A program made the position numbers and the translations under genes. Below are positions 42,951 to 53,246 of a DNA stretch of 64,000 nucleotides, piece by piece. The DNA is from Streptomyces sp. NBC_01241. GTDB lineage: Bacteria; Actinomycetota; Actinomycetes; Streptomycetales; Streptomycetaceae. The DNA lies in the NCBI RefSeq assembly GCF_041435435.1, contig NZ_CP108494.1, forward strand, positions 4,188,501 through 4,252,500, given 5' to 3'. The notes below the pieces were generated by a model. That model had not been told where the DNA came from. It saw only the letters and a list, made by a program, of their open reading frames with translations, and did not search any database. Every line of letters starts with the position of its first letter. Position 1 is the first letter of the stretch.

Positions 42951-43047
42951 GCTCCGAGTATGCGGGCCACGGCCCCCGCCGATCCTCCCCGGTCCGCAAT
43001 CCGGCAGATCCACCGGGGAAGCAACGGGAGCCCGCAGCCGAATCCGC

Positions 43048-44576
43048 CTACAACGTGCGCAGGAGCACCGCCGGTTGTTCCACGCAGTCGGCCACGTAGC
43101 GCAGGAATCCGCCCGCCGTACCGCCGTCACAGACCCGGTGGTCGAAGGTCAGCGAGAGCTGGACAACCTGGCGTACGGCCAGCTCACCTTCGTGCACCCA
43201 TGGCTTGGGCACGATCCGGCCGACTCCCAGCATCGCCGCCTCCGGGTGGTTGATGATCGGGGTGGAACCGTCGACCCCGAACACGCCGTAGTTGTTCAGC
43301 GTGAACGTGCCACCGGTCAGCTCTGCCGGGGTCAGCCTCCCCGCCCGGGCCGCCTCGGTCAGCCGGACGATCTCGGCCCCGATCGACTCCGCGTTCCGGG
43401 CCTGCGCATCCCGCACGACGGGGACGACGAGGCCCCGCTCGGTCTGCGCCGCGAACCCGAGATGGACCTCCGGCAGCCGCACTATCTCCCGCGCTTCCTG
43501 ATCCACCGTGGCGTTGAGCTCGGGGAACCGGGCCAGCGCCGCGGTGCAGATACGCGCCAGCAGGGCGAGCACCGACACCTTGGGCCCGGCCGCCGGACCG
43601 CCGGCGCTGTTCATCGCGGATCTGGCTGCCATCAGCTCGGTGGCATCGGCGTCGACCCAGCACGTCGCATCGGGGATCTCTCGCCGACTGCGCGCCAGCT
43701 TGTCGGCGACCGCGCCCCGTACGCCGCGCAGCGGAATGCGCTCCACGGCCTGACCCGTGGCCCTCTGCGACGCCGACGGCCGTGCCGGAGGCAGCGACGT
43801 CGACACCGAAAACGGCCCTTGTCCCGGCTCGGGCACCCGTGCCGACACGGGCACCGGGACCGCGTCCGCCGAAGGGGCCGCCGCCCCCTCTGCCTGCGCC
43901 CTGATCGCGGACTCGACATCGGCACGCGTGATCAACCCGTCCGGCCCGGAGCCCACCAGCTGCCGCAGATCGAGGTCATGCTGCCGCGCCAGTTTCCGCA
44001 CCAGCGGGGAGACAACGGCCACCGGCCCCTTCACCGCATCCGGAGCGGGAACAGAAGCAGATGCCGCGGGCGCAGCCGTCATGTACGCGGCAGCATGCGC
44101 CACCACCGCCTCGGGCCGGACCCGTCGACGGCGTGCCACGGGCGCACCTGTCCCGTACCCGACCAACACATTGCCGGACGACTCCACCTCACCGGCCCCG
44201 CCTCCGGCCCCATCTCCGGCCCCGGAATCGGAACCGGAACCCGCCCCGCCCGAACCGGCCCCGGGCCTCACGGCCGACACCACCGCCCCTGCCCCCGAAC
44301 CCACCAATCCCGCAGCCCCCAGGCCCCCCTCGGACCCCACAGCCACCGTCAACAGCGGTGCCCCGACCGGAAGTTCCACGCCCTCCTCGCCGAACCGTGC
44401 GGTCACCACGCCCCCATAGGGGCACGGCACCTCCACCATCGCCTTGGCCGTCTCGACCTCGACGACCGGCTGGTCGATGGCGACGACATCGCCGACCTCC
44501 ACCAGCCAGCGCACGATCTCCGCCTCGGTCAGCCCTTCGCCGAGGTCCGGCAGCTTGAATTCGAGTACCTGTGGCA

Positions 44577-44577
<1 letters not shown>
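43048..44577 (-). CDS. bkdC: Branched-chain 2-oxoacid dehydrogenase E2, complex 2
   Basis: 509-residue dihydrolipoamide acyltransferase, paralogue of the gene at 21530. Lipoyl domain with Lys45 in VEVETAKAMVEVP, a long Gly/Ala/Ser-rich linker with SGSDSGAGDGAGGGAGE, a subunit-binding domain (VRKLARQHDLDLRQLVGSG) and a catalytic domain ending with DHRVCDGGTAGGF. Start ATG at 44577 overlaps the last base of the bkdB stop (TGATG), with GGAG upstream. Confidence 0.92.
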
Positions 44578-45604
<1,027 letters not shown>

Positions 45605-45608
<4 letters not shown>

Positions 45609-46768
45609 CGCCCGCCCTCCAGGTCGTTGTGGCCGTGCTGGTCCTGCTCGGCCTCCAGCTCGACACGCAAGCGGGACGCCTGCTCCCGCAGTTGAGTGGT
45701 CTGCTCCTCGTAGACATGGGTGAAGAGGTCCATCGGTTCAAGCTCCGGATCGGCGTTCATCCGCTCGCGCAGAGCTGCCGCCATCCTCTCCGCGTCCGCA
45801 CGCGTGTCCTCGATCCCGTCGTCGCCGAGCAGTCCCCGTCCGGTCAGCTCCCGCTCCAGAAGCTTGATCGGATCGTGTGCACGCCACGCCTCCACTTCGC
45901 TGTCGACGCGGTAACGCGTGGCATCGTCGGCGTTCGTATGGGCTTCCATGCGGTACGTCACCGCTTCGACGAGCGTCGGCCCGGCACCGCTCCGGGCCCG
46001 TGCCACCGCCTCACCGAGAACTTGGTGCACGGCGGCCGCGTCATTGCCGTCCACCAGCCGACCCGGCATCCCGTACCCCACGGCCTTGTGTGCCAGGGAC
46101 GGAGCCGCGGTCTGCTTCGCCAGCGGCACGGAGATCGCGAAACCGTTGTTCTGCACGAGGAAGACGACCGGGGCCCGCCAGACGGCCGCGAAATTCAGCG
46201 CCTCGTGGAAATCGCCCTCGCTGGTCCCGCCGTCACCGACCATGGCCAGTGCCACCACGTCGTCACCCTTGAGCCGCGCCGCGTGTGCCAGGCCCACGGC
46301 GTGCGGCAGCTGAGTGGCGAGCGGGGTGCAGAGCGGGGCAATGCGGTGTTCGCGCGGGTCGTAACCGGTGTGCCGGTCACCGCGCAGCAGCGTCAGTGCC
46401 TCGACCGGGTCGAGGCCGCGCGCCACGGCCGCCAGCGTGTCGCGGTAGCTGGGAAACAGCCAGTCCCGCTCCTCCAGCACCAGTGCGGCCGCTACCTCGC
46501 AGGCCTCCTGCCCCGTGCTCGACGGGTAGACAGCGAGCCGGCCCTGCTTGGTGAGAGCGGTGGCCTGTGCGTTGTACCGGCGTCCGCGCACCAGCTCCGC
46601 GTAGAGCCGCAGCAGCAACGCGGGGTCGGCATCGGCCACGGCGTCCGTACCGAGCACGCGATACGGCTCGGGGTCCGGGAGCAGCGGCGCGGGATCGGTG
46701 AGCGGCTTCCAGGCCGGGGGCGGCGTGGGCCGGTAAGCGGCCGCGCCGGGCAGCTCTTGGACCGTCAT
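45605..46768 (-). CDS. bkdA: Branched-chain 2-oxoacid dehydrogenase E1 alpha, complex 2
   Basis: 387 residues with ThDP-binding VGDGGTSEGDFHEALNFA and FLVQNNGFAIS, and TYRMEAHTNADDATRYR. It lacks the Lys/Thr/Pro-rich N-terminal tail of the complex 1 subunit. ATG at 46768 has a perfect AGGAGGT 7 nt upstream. First gene of the second bkd operon, divergent from bkdR. Confidence 0.93.
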
Positions 46769-46810
46769 GACAAGCACCTCCTGGCATCGAGGGGTTTCGA
46801 GCGGCGTCTG

Positions 46811-46838
46811 TCGGCATCGGGGGATCGTCCGATGCCGA
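46811..46838. promoter_or_regulatory. Inverted repeat in the bkdA2-bkdR intergenic region
   Basis: Perfect 10-bp arms TCGGCATCGG / CCGATGCCGA around GGGATCGT. Partial direct copies (GCATCGAGGGGT near 46784 and TGCCGAGGGGT near 46833) flank it, and CGAAAT is repeated nearby. Candidate binding site for the Lrp/AsnC protein encoded at 47018, which should regulate the divergent bkd operon. Confidence 0.5.
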
Positions 46839-46902
46839 GGGGTGTCGAAATACATCGAAATGTCGAGCGCTGTCCGAGGCGCGGATATGCCGTGCCTCAC
46901 CT

Positions 46903-46916
46903 ACCGATTGTTCGGT
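46903..46916. promoter_or_regulatory. PaaR-like box (one mismatch) between bkdA2 and bkdR
   Basis: ACCGATTGTTCGGT differs by one base from ACCGATCGTTCGGT in the paaN promoter. It lies about 100 bp before bkdR and 135 bp before bkdA. It keeps the outer ACCG/CGGT arms but loses the central CG. Confidence 0.4.
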
Positions 46917-47017
46917 CGCGAGCGCATTTTGGCTACAGGCGCCTTCAGCCTGTGGACAAACGGTTCTCCACAGCCTGGGATAGGGGCAGGTCGTCCAGGA
47001 CAGGGAGGCGCGGGCAC

Positions 47018-47539
47018 ATGTCAGCTGAACAAATGGCCGACGGGGGCGAGGAACCCGGCCAGGTTCCGCCCGCGCGCCCGCTGGACGCCGTCGACCGCGA
47101 CATCCTGCGGTTGCTCCAGACGGACGGCCGCGCCTCGATACGGTCGGTGGCAGACCGCGTCCATGTCTCACGCGCCAACGCGTACGCCCGGATCAACCGG
47201 CTCATCGACGACGGTGTGATCCGCGGTTTCAGCGCGCGCGTGAACCATGAGCGGGCAGGACAGGGCGCCTCCGCGTACATCACGCTCAAGATCGTCCAAA
47301 ATTCCTGGCGCACCGTGCGCGAGCAGCTCCAGGCACTGCCCGGGGCCACTCACATCGCACTCGTCAGCGGCGACTTCGATGTCCTACTGCTGGTGCACAC
47401 CCCGGACAACCGGTCGCTGCGCGAACTGGTCCTGACCAGGATCCAGGCCATCCCGGAGGTGCTCTCCACCCGCACACTCCTGGTGTTCGAGGAGACTGAC
47501 CTGGCCACGGGCCCGGCCAGGCCCCCCGAGCTCACGTAA
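47018..47539 (+). CDS. bkdR: Lrp/AsnC-family regulator, probable BkdR
   Basis: 173 residues. An AsnC-type helix-turn-helix (about 38-65: IRSVADRVHVSRANAYARIN) is followed by the RAM ligand-binding domain. Being divergent from the bkdABC operon, it is the expected BkdR-like regulator responding to branched-chain amino or keto acids. The ATG at 47018 has GGAGG 9 nt upstream. Confidence 0.88.
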   Translation: MSAEQMADGGEEPGQVPPARPLDAVDRDILRLLQTDGRASIRSVADRVHVSRANAYARINRLIDDGVIRGFSARVNHERAGQGASAYITLKIVQNSWRTVREQLQALPGATHIALVSGDFDVLLLVHTPDNRSLRELVLTRIQAIPEVLSTRTLLVFEETDLATGPARPPELT

Positions 47540-47694
47540 TGGAACGAAGCGGACGGAAGACGAAGCGGGATGGAATACGGACTCCGGACCGAGACGGAAC
47601 CTCCCGTTCACACCACCCGAGGCAGCGGTCACACCGAAGGCGCAGTCGCCCAGGCCTGCCCGCTCGTCAACGTTTCAGCTCAGCGGTGATCCGC

Positions 47695-48288
47695 TCAACG
47701 ACTGGACCGCATCCCCTCGAAGGCCACCAGGACGAGCATGTCCGCCAGCCGCTCACCATCGACGCCACCGTCCGGCTGCGGCCGGTACCACTCCACCAGC
47801 GAGTTGACCATCCCGAAGAGCAGCCGCGTCACCAGCCGTATGTCCACGTCGGAGCGGAGATCGCCATCCGCGACCGCCGCTCTGAGCAGATCGGTCACCC
47901 GGTGGTCGAACTCGCGTCGCCGCTCCATGGCCCAGCGCTCGGTCTTCGTGTTGCCCCGCACGCGCAGCAGCAGCGTGACATAGGGCAGTTCGGCTATCAG
48001 CACATCGACGGTGCGACGGGTGACGTACTCGACCCGCTCGATCGCCCGCCCCTGCGTCGCCCCCGCCTCGTCGAGAATGCCGAAGAGCCCGTCCAGCGCC
48101 CGGCTCACCGCACGGCGGAGCAGCTCCTCCTTGCCCGCGACATGGTGATAGATGGACGACTTGGAGATGCCGGCGGCCCGGGAGAGATGCTCCATGGACG
48201 TGCCGTCGTAGCCGCGCTCGTTGAAAACACGGACAGCGACGGTGAGCAGAGTCTCCGGGGTGTACGTGTCCCGCTTGGCCGTGGTCAT
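47695..48288 (-). CDS. TetR-family regulator, probable PaaR
   Basis: 197 residues. N-terminal TetR helix-turn-helix (about 10-60: TSMEHLSRAAGISKSSIYHHVAGKEELL, recognition helix KSSIYHHV) and a helical ligand domain. It is divergent from paaN, and its probable operator (48344) lies in that intergenic region, with an identical copy before paaA. I infer a phenylacetyl-CoA-responsive repressor like the TetR-type PaaR of Corynebacterium. Confidence 0.87.
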   Translation of the reverse strand: MTTAKRDTYTPETLLTVAVRVFNERGYDGTSMEHLSRAAGISKSSIYHHVAGKEELLRRAVSRALDGLFGILDEAGATQGRAIERVEYVTRRTVDVLIAELPYVTLLLRVRGNTKTERWAMERRREFDHRVTDLLRAAVADGDLRSDVDIRLVTRLLFGMVNSLVEWYRPQPDGGVDGERLADMLVLVAFEGMRSSR

Positions 48289-48335
48289 GTCCGCGATCCT
48301 CCCCTACGAGTTGTCCACAGGTTTGGCGGGCCCCC

Positions 48336-48367
48336 TTGTCCCGACCGATCGTTCGGTTACTCTAACT
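48336..48367 (+). promoter_or_regulatory. paaN promoter with PaaR-like operator
   Basis: TTGTCC (48336-48341) and TACTCT (48358-48363) are plausible -35 and -10 boxes 16 bp apart. The spacer holds ACCGATCGTTCGGT (48344-48357), fitting the ACCGNNCGNNCGGT core of PaaR sites. Repressor binding there would block RNA polymerase. Confidence 0.65.
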
Positions 48368-48411
48368 CTGTCCGCCCGTCCCTGCCCAGCTCGATGAGGA
48401 GTTGGTCCGTC

Positions 48412-50112
48412 ATGGCCGCCGAGCTCTCCCCGCACCTGTTGTCCGAGAAGCACCGCCCCACGCTCGACCAAGCCCTCGACGCGATCCGCACGCGCGCCTA
48501 CTGGTCTCCGCATCCCGAGCATCCGAAGGCATACGGCGAGGGCGGCGCCCCCGGCAGCCTGAGTGCCGCCGAGGGCAAGGCCGCGTTCGACGCCGTGCTG
48601 CACACCCGGCTCGACCTCGGCCAGCCGGGCACCGACGGCTGGACGGGCGGAGAGATCTCCCCGTACGGGCCGGAGCTCGGCGTCGAATATCCGCACGCCG
48701 ACCTGGATGTCCTGCTGCCGGCGATGCGTACGGGCATGGCCGCCTGGCGTGCGGCGGGCCCCGAGACCAGGGCCCTGGTCTGTCTGGAGATCCTCGCGCG
48801 GATCAGCGCCAGGACCCATGAGTTCGGCCACGCCGTGATGCACACCAGCGGCCAGGCCTTCATGATGGCGTTCCAGGCGGGCGGCCCGCACGCGCAGGAC
48901 CGCGGCCTGGAAGCCGTGGCGTACGCGTACGCGGAGCAGATCCGCACCCCGCTGAGCGCCGACTGGTCCAAGCCGCAGGGCAAACGCGACCCGCTCCAGC
49001 TGCACAAGTCGTTCACCGCGGCGCCGCGCGGCGTCTCGCTCCTGATCGGCTGCAACACGTTCCCCACGTGGAACGGCTATCCGGGCCTCTTCGCCTCCTT
49101 GGCCACCGGCAATCCCGTCCTGGTCAAGCCGCACCCGCGCGCCGTGCTTCCGCTCGCGCTCACGGTGCAGCTGGCGCGCGAGGTGCTCGTCGAGGCGGGC
49201 TTCGACGCCAACCTGATCGCTCTGGCCGCCGAACGGCCGGGCGAGGGAATCGCGAAGTCTCTCGCGATGCGCCCGGAGATCAAGATCATCGACTACACCG
49301 GATCCACCGCCTTCGGCGACTGGCTGGAGACCAACGCCCGCCAGGCCCAGGTGTACACGGAGAAGGCCGGCGTCAACAGCATCGTCCTCGATTCCACGGA
49401 CAACTACCGAGGAATGCTTGCCAACCTGGCGTTCTCCCTCTCCCTGTACAGCGGTCAGATGTGCACCACTCCGCAGAATCTGCTGATCCCCCGCGCCGGC
49501 ATCACGACCGACGACGGCAACAAGTCGTACGACGAAGTCGTCGACGACATCGCCGCCGCGGTGAACGGGCTGCTGGGCGACGACGCCCGGGCGAGCGCAC
49601 TGCTCGGCGCCCTGGTCAACCCCGATGTGAAGGCCCGCCTGGAGGCGGCGGCGGAACTGGGTGAAGTCGCCCTGCCCTCGCGCGAGGTGGCCAATCCGGA
49701 ATTCCCCGATGCCGTGGTCCGCACTCCCGTCGTCGTCAAACTGGACGGCACCAAGCCGGACGACGAGGACCACTTCTTGTCGGAGTGCTTCGGACCGGTC
49801 TCCTTCGCCGTAGCGGTCGACTCGACAGCCGACGCCGTGGAGCTGCTCCGCCGCACGATCCGCGACAAGGGCGCGATGACGGTCGGCGCGTACACCACCT
49901 CACCGGAGGTGGAGCGCGCGGTGGAGGACGTCTGCCTGGACGAGTCGGCCCAGCTCTCCCTGAACCTGACCGGCGGGGTGTACGTCAACCAGACTGCGGC
50001 GTTCTCCGACTTCCACGGCTCGGGCGGCAACCCGGCAGCGAATGCGGCCCTGTGCGACGGAGCGTTCGTAGCAAACCGCTTCCGCACAGTGGAAGTCCGC
50101 CGCCAGGCATAA
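48412..50112 (+). CDS. paaN: Phenylacetic acid degradation protein PaaN (aldehyde dehydrogenase family)
   Basis: 566-residue PaaN of the aldehyde dehydrogenase superfamily. Catalytic Cys about 351 in SLYSGQMCTTPQN, coenzyme region DYTGSTAFGDWLE, and an N-terminal region specific to PaaN (ARISARTHEFGHAVMHTSGQAF). Some PaaN proteins are fused to an enoyl-CoA hydratase domain for ring opening; this one lacks it, so it probably oxidises the open-ring aldehyde with a separate hydratase. ATG at 48412 has GAGGAG 10 nt upstream. Confidence 0.9.
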   Translation: MAAELSPHLLSEKHRPTLDQALDAIRTRAYWSPHPEHPKAYGEGGAPGSLSAAEGKAAFDAVLHTRLDLGQPGTDGWTGGEISPYGPELGVEYPHADLDVLLPAMRTGMAAWRAAGPETRALVCLEILARISARTHEFGHAVMHTSGQAFMMAFQAGGPHAQDRGLEAVAYAYAEQIRTPLSADWSKPQGKRDPLQLHKSFTAAPRGVSLLIGCNTFPTWNGYPGLFASLATGNPVLVKPHPRAVLPLALTVQLAREVLVEAGFDANLIALAAERPGEGIAKSLAMRPEIKIIDYTGSTAFGDWLETNARQAQVYTEKAGVNSIVLDSTDNYRGMLANLAFSLSLYSGQMCTTPQNLLIPRAGITTDDGNKSYDEVVDDIAAAVNGLLGDDARASALLGALVNPDVKARLEAAAELGEVALPSREVANPEFPDAVVRTPVVVKLDGTKPDDEDHFLSECFGPVSFAVAVDSTADAVELLRRTIRDKGAMTVGAYTTSPEVERAVEDVCLDESAQLSLNLTGGVYVNQTAAFSDFHGSGGNPAANAALCDGAFVANRFRTVEVRRQA

Positions 50113-50171
50113 CCCCGCCTCGCTCTCCTGTTCTCCCGTCCCTCACGGAATCGTTCACCCCCGCCGCGGGC

Positions 50172-50230
50172 TTCTTTCCAGCCCTCCGGCGTTTGAGGAG
50201 CGGGGGTTCGGGGGGCGGAGTCCCGGTCGC
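50172..50230. repeat. Streptomyces-type dispersed intergenic repeat
   Basis: CCAGCCCTCCGGCGTTTGAG followed by a G-rich stretch resembles a repeat I know from many Streptomyces intergenic regions (CCGGCGTTTGAGGA core). It lies between paaN and the terminator hairpin. Identity rests on recall of that family, not on a search. Confidence 0.5.
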
Positions 50231-50248
50231 GGAAAGGGGCCGGGAGAA

Positions 50249-50273
50249 GGGGCGGGCAGGGCCGGCCCGCCCC
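50249..50273. terminator. Terminator between paaN and the TrmH-family gene
   Basis: GGGGCGGGC pairs perfectly with GCCCGCCCC around a 7-nt loop, 34 bp beyond the TrmH-gene stop and 137 bp beyond paaN. Confidence 0.7.
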
Positions 50274-50306
50274 AGGCACCCACAGGCACCGCCACCCGGC
50301 CCACAC

Positions 50307-51080
50307 CTACCCCGGAATATCCGCATACCGCTGCACCCACGCATGCATGGCAATCGCAGCCGCGGCCCCCGCGTTGATCGACCGCGTCGACCCGAACTGC
50401 GCGATGGAGCACACCATCGCCGCGTGCTTGCGGGCCTCTTCCGTCAGTCCGGGCCCCTCCTGCCCGAAGAGCAGCACACACCGCCGCGGCAACTCGGTCC
50501 GCTCCAGCGGCACCGCGCCCGGCAGGTTGTCGATCCCGATGATCGGCAGACCCTCCGCCGCCGCCCACGCGGTCAGCGACTCCGTGTCGGGGTGGTGCCG
50601 TACATGCTGGTAACGGTCGGTGACCATCGCGCCGCGCCGGTTCCAGCGCCGCCGCCCCACGATGTGGATCTCCTTGGCGAGGAAAGCGTTCGCGGTACGC
50701 ACCACGGAGCCGATATTGAAGTCGTGGCCCCAGTTCTCGACCGCCACGTGGAAGTCGTGCCGCCGCAGATCAAGATCGGCGACGATCGCTTCCCGCGTCC
50801 AGTACCGGTAGGCGTCACCCACGTTGCGCCGGTCGCCGTGAGCGAGCAGCTCGGGGTCGTACCGCTCGTCCACGGGCCAGGGCAGCGGGTGCGGCCCGAC
50901 GCCGATCTCCATTCCGAACCCGTCGTCGTACTGCATCGGTTCCGCGGCCGTACCAGGTTCTCCGGCCGGTACGGACGCGCCGGGCGATTCAAGCCCCGGG
51001 GACTCCTCGATCAGCGATTTGCCGCCGGTACTGCCGGTGCCACCAATGCCGCCGATGCTGCTGCCGCTCTCACTACTCAC
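50307..51080 (-). CDS. TrmH (SpoU)-family RNA 2'-O-methyltransferase
   Basis: 257 residues. About 75 residues of low-complexity N-terminus precede a SpoU domain with motif 1 HDFNIGSVVRTANAF, motif 2 VLLFGQEGPGL and motif 3 STRSINAGAAAAIAMHAW, forming the knotted SAM-binding site. It should methylate a ribose in tRNA or rRNA; the target is unknown. The GTG start at 51080 overlaps the stop of the HTTM gene (GTGA). Confidence 0.9.
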   Translation of the reverse strand: MSSESGSSIGGIGGTGSTGGKSLIEESPGLESPGASVPAGEPGTAAEPMQYDDGFGMEIGVGPHPLPWPVDERYDPELLAHGDRRNVGDAYRYWTREAIVADLDLRRHDFHVAVENWGHDFNIGSVVRTANAFLAKEIHIVGRRRWNRRGAMVTDRYQHVRHHPDTESLTAWAAAEGLPIIGIDNLPGAVPLERTELPRRCVLLFGQEGPGLTEEARKHAAMVCSIAQFGSTRSINAGAAAAIAMHAWVQRYADIPG

Positions 51081-52369
51081 CCGACGAGCGTATGGCCCCC
51101 GTCGTCGCTGTGCTGCGGGGCCTCCTCGTCATCTGCGGCACGCCGCTGCCCCGGCACCTTGCCCATGCGCGAGAACAGCAGCTCCCGCCCGAGAGTCACG
51201 CGGCCGCCGAACCACACCAGGAAGACGGTCGGCAGGAAGACGGAGTCGGCGGCGATCATCGCCATCGAGAAAAAGGGCAGTCCGAGCAGCAACGCGATGC
51301 CGGCGTGCTCGCACATCATGGCGACGAGCAGCACATTCTTGACCCGCCGGTTGAACAGGGTGAAGGGGAAGGCGACCTGAACAATGACCGTGCCGTACGT
51401 CAGCAGCATCACCATCACACCGCTGGACGCGAGGATGTCCGACAGTCCGGGCCACGGTGTGAAGTAATCGAGTTTTAGCGGGTAGTACAGCGCCGTGCCG
51501 TCCTGCCACCGCGAACCCTGGATCTTGTACCACCCTGCCGTCGCGTAGATCACACAGACCTCGGCCGCGATCACGACGAGGGTCGCGTTGTGGGCGAGGT
51601 TGGCGATGACGTCGAGCAGGGTGCGCGCTTCGCTCTCCGGTGCGCGACGATTCACGACCCACCAGGCGCCGTGGCCGACCCAGAGGAGCCAGAAGAGCAC
51701 CGGCAGCCACGAGGTACCGCCGAGACCGTCTGTCACGGTGGTCACCGTCAAAACCAGGCCGAGCACCACCCAGAGAACCGGACCGGCCACATCCCCCCGC
51801 ACCGAACGCCGATGACCTTCGACGTCCGCATCCACATCTGCACCAGCCGGCGGGCCCGGAGCGCGGCCCACACGACCCGCCCGCCCCGCACGAGCAGCAC
51901 GCCGGGCATCCAACGACCAGACCTGCCCGCAACGCGTCAGCACGAGATAGATCGCCATCAGGTGGATGACGTTGTCGCCACCGTCGCCCAGAAAGATGCT
52001 GCGGTTCTGCAGGGAGAGCACACCGACCATGAAGAGGACCGATGTGGCGCGGGTGTGCCAGCCGACCATGAGCAGCACGGCGGAGAGCAGAGCCACCGCG
52101 TACACGGCCTCGAACCAGACCGTGCTGTCCGACCACATGAGCGTGGTGAAGGCTCGATTGCCGGATATGAGCTGCTGCGCCATGTCCCAGCGCCATGGGG
52201 CGTCGGGGCCGTACATCTCGTGGCGGTGCGGCAGTTCGCGCAGCAGGAACAGCAGGTAGGTGGTGGAGAAACCGATCCGGATGACGGCACTCTGGTACGG
52301 GCCGAGGGCCGAGGAGGTGATGCGCTGGATGCCACGGGCGAGCTTGCGATCGAAAGTGGACGTAATCAC
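51077..52369 (-). CDS. HTTM-domain (vitamin K-dependent carboxylase-like) membrane protein
   Basis: 430 residues with about seven or more membrane helices and the HTTM family layout: RIGFSTTYLLFLLRELPHR near the start, LQNRSIFLGDGGDNV and later YATAGWYKIQGSRWQDGTAL. A loop with ARAARAGRAGRVGRAPGP separates two membrane blocks. HTTM proteins are distant relatives of vitamin K-dependent gamma-carboxylase; the bacterial function is unknown. The GTG at 52369 overlaps the upstream stop (GTGA), and GGAGCGGACAA precedes it. Confidence 0.83.
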   Translation of the reverse strand: MITSTFDRKLARGIQRITSSALGPYQSAVIRIGFSTTYLLFLLRELPHRHEMYGPDAPWRWDMAQQLISGNRAFTTLMWSDSTVWFEAVYAVALLSAVLLMVGWHTRATSVLFMVGVLSLQNRSIFLGDGGDNVIHLMAIYLVLTRCGQVWSLDARRAARAGRAGRVGRAPGPPAGADVDADVEGHRRSVRGDVAGPVLWVVLGLVLTVTTVTDGLGGTSWLPVLFWLLWVGHGAWWVVNRRAPESEARTLLDVIANLAHNATLVVIAAEVCVIYATAGWYKIQGSRWQDGTALYYPLKLDYFTPWPGLSDILASSGVMVMLLTYGTVIVQVAFPFTLFNRRVKNVLLVAMMCEHAGIALLLGLPFFSMAMIAADSVFLPTVFLVWFGGRVTLGRELLFSRMGKVPGQRRAADDEEAPQHSDDGGHTLVG

Positions 52370-53127
52370 TTGTCCGCTCCCTTGTCGCTCTCGGAGAGGT
52401 CTGCGTCGGTTACGGTCCACCACGGCAGCACCCGGTAGGACGGCTTCGTACTGATCCGTTCCTCGCTCCAGCCGGGCGCCGCGATGGACCGCACCTCGGA
52501 ACGGATCTGGATGCGCTCTACGGTGCCGCCGTAGTCGTGCTCACCGAGGCGCCGCATCGCGATGCGGCGGATGTAGCGCTCGGAGAGCTCACCGCGCAGG
52601 CCGTTCGCCCGGTTCTCGTTGTCGTGGGAACCGACGTAGAAGTCCCAGCTGCGGCGCAGCTCGTTCTGATGGATGTGGCTGGGAAGAAGATTGCCGCGTA
52701 TCGCCTTGCCGTCCTCAGCGGAAAGGCTTATCCAGGGGGTGGTGCGGCGGCCGCTGGCGCCGGCTGTCTCGGCGCGTACGTGAACGGCCACGTTCTGCTG
52801 GAGCGGGTTCGGAGCGAAGAGCTTCCAGTTCTGTTCGAACTCTGGATAGATCCAGTCGTCGACCGCCTGGCCGTGCTGCTTGGTCAGCGTGTTGGAGGGG
52901 GCGACATGAAGAAACACCATGGCCAGTTGGCCGCATGCGAACAGCCCGATGACGGACAGCGCGATCGCGGCAACGATCTGGTACGGAAGGGACAGGGCAG
53001 CTATGCCGCCACGGAGACCTGAACCCGGCTCCTGACCGGTGCCGGACGGCGTGTCCTCGCTCTGCCCCGGCCCTGGTCCGGCGCTCCCGTTCCCGCCTCC
53101 GACACCCCTGTCGTCGTACGAATCCAT
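52366..53127 (-). CDS. DUF5819-like membrane protein, partner of the HTTM protein
   Basis: 253 residues. A Gly/Asp/Ser-rich N-terminus of about 40 residues and a membrane helix (PYQIVAAIALSVIGLFACGQLAMVF) lead to an extracellular or periplasm-facing domain with PSNTL, WIYPEFEQNWKLFAPNPLQQN and a C-terminal YRVLPWWTV. The WKLFAPNP motif is the hallmark of DUF5819. Start taken at ATG 53127; GTG 53166 is possible. Translation is coupled to the HTTM gene. Confidence 0.8.
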   Translation of the reverse strand: MDSYDDRGVGGGNGSAGPGPGQSEDTPSGTGQEPGSGLRGGIAALSLPYQIVAAIALSVIGLFACGQLAMVFLHVAPSNTLTKQHGQAVDDWIYPEFEQNWKLFAPNPLQQNVAVHVRAETAGASGRRTTPWISLSAEDGKAIRGNLLPSHIHQNELRRSWDFYVGSHDNENRANGLRGELSERYIRRIAMRRLGEHDYGGTVERIQIRSEVRSIAAPGWSEERISTKPSYRVLPWWTVTDADLSESDKGADK

Positions 53128-53170
53128 CCCGCCCCGATCCCCGTCGACCCCCGGCCAGTTATCCACAGGG

Positions 53171-53229
53171 TTGACACCCTACGGGCCGCCGACTCACCAT
53201 TGAAGGCAATGAACCGAACGATCGGTCGG
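53171..53229 (+). promoter_or_regulatory. paaA promoter and PaaR-like operator
   Basis: TTGACA (53171-53176) with CACCAT 18 bp further (53195-53200) is a plausible promoter. The following ACCGAACGATCGGT (53213-53226), within an 18-bp sequence AACCGAACGATCGGTCGG identical to the inverted paaN copy (48341-48358), would lie around +6 to +20 where a repressor can block transcription. Confidence 0.65.
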
Positions 53230-53246
53230 TCGGTAGGGAGTCCGGG

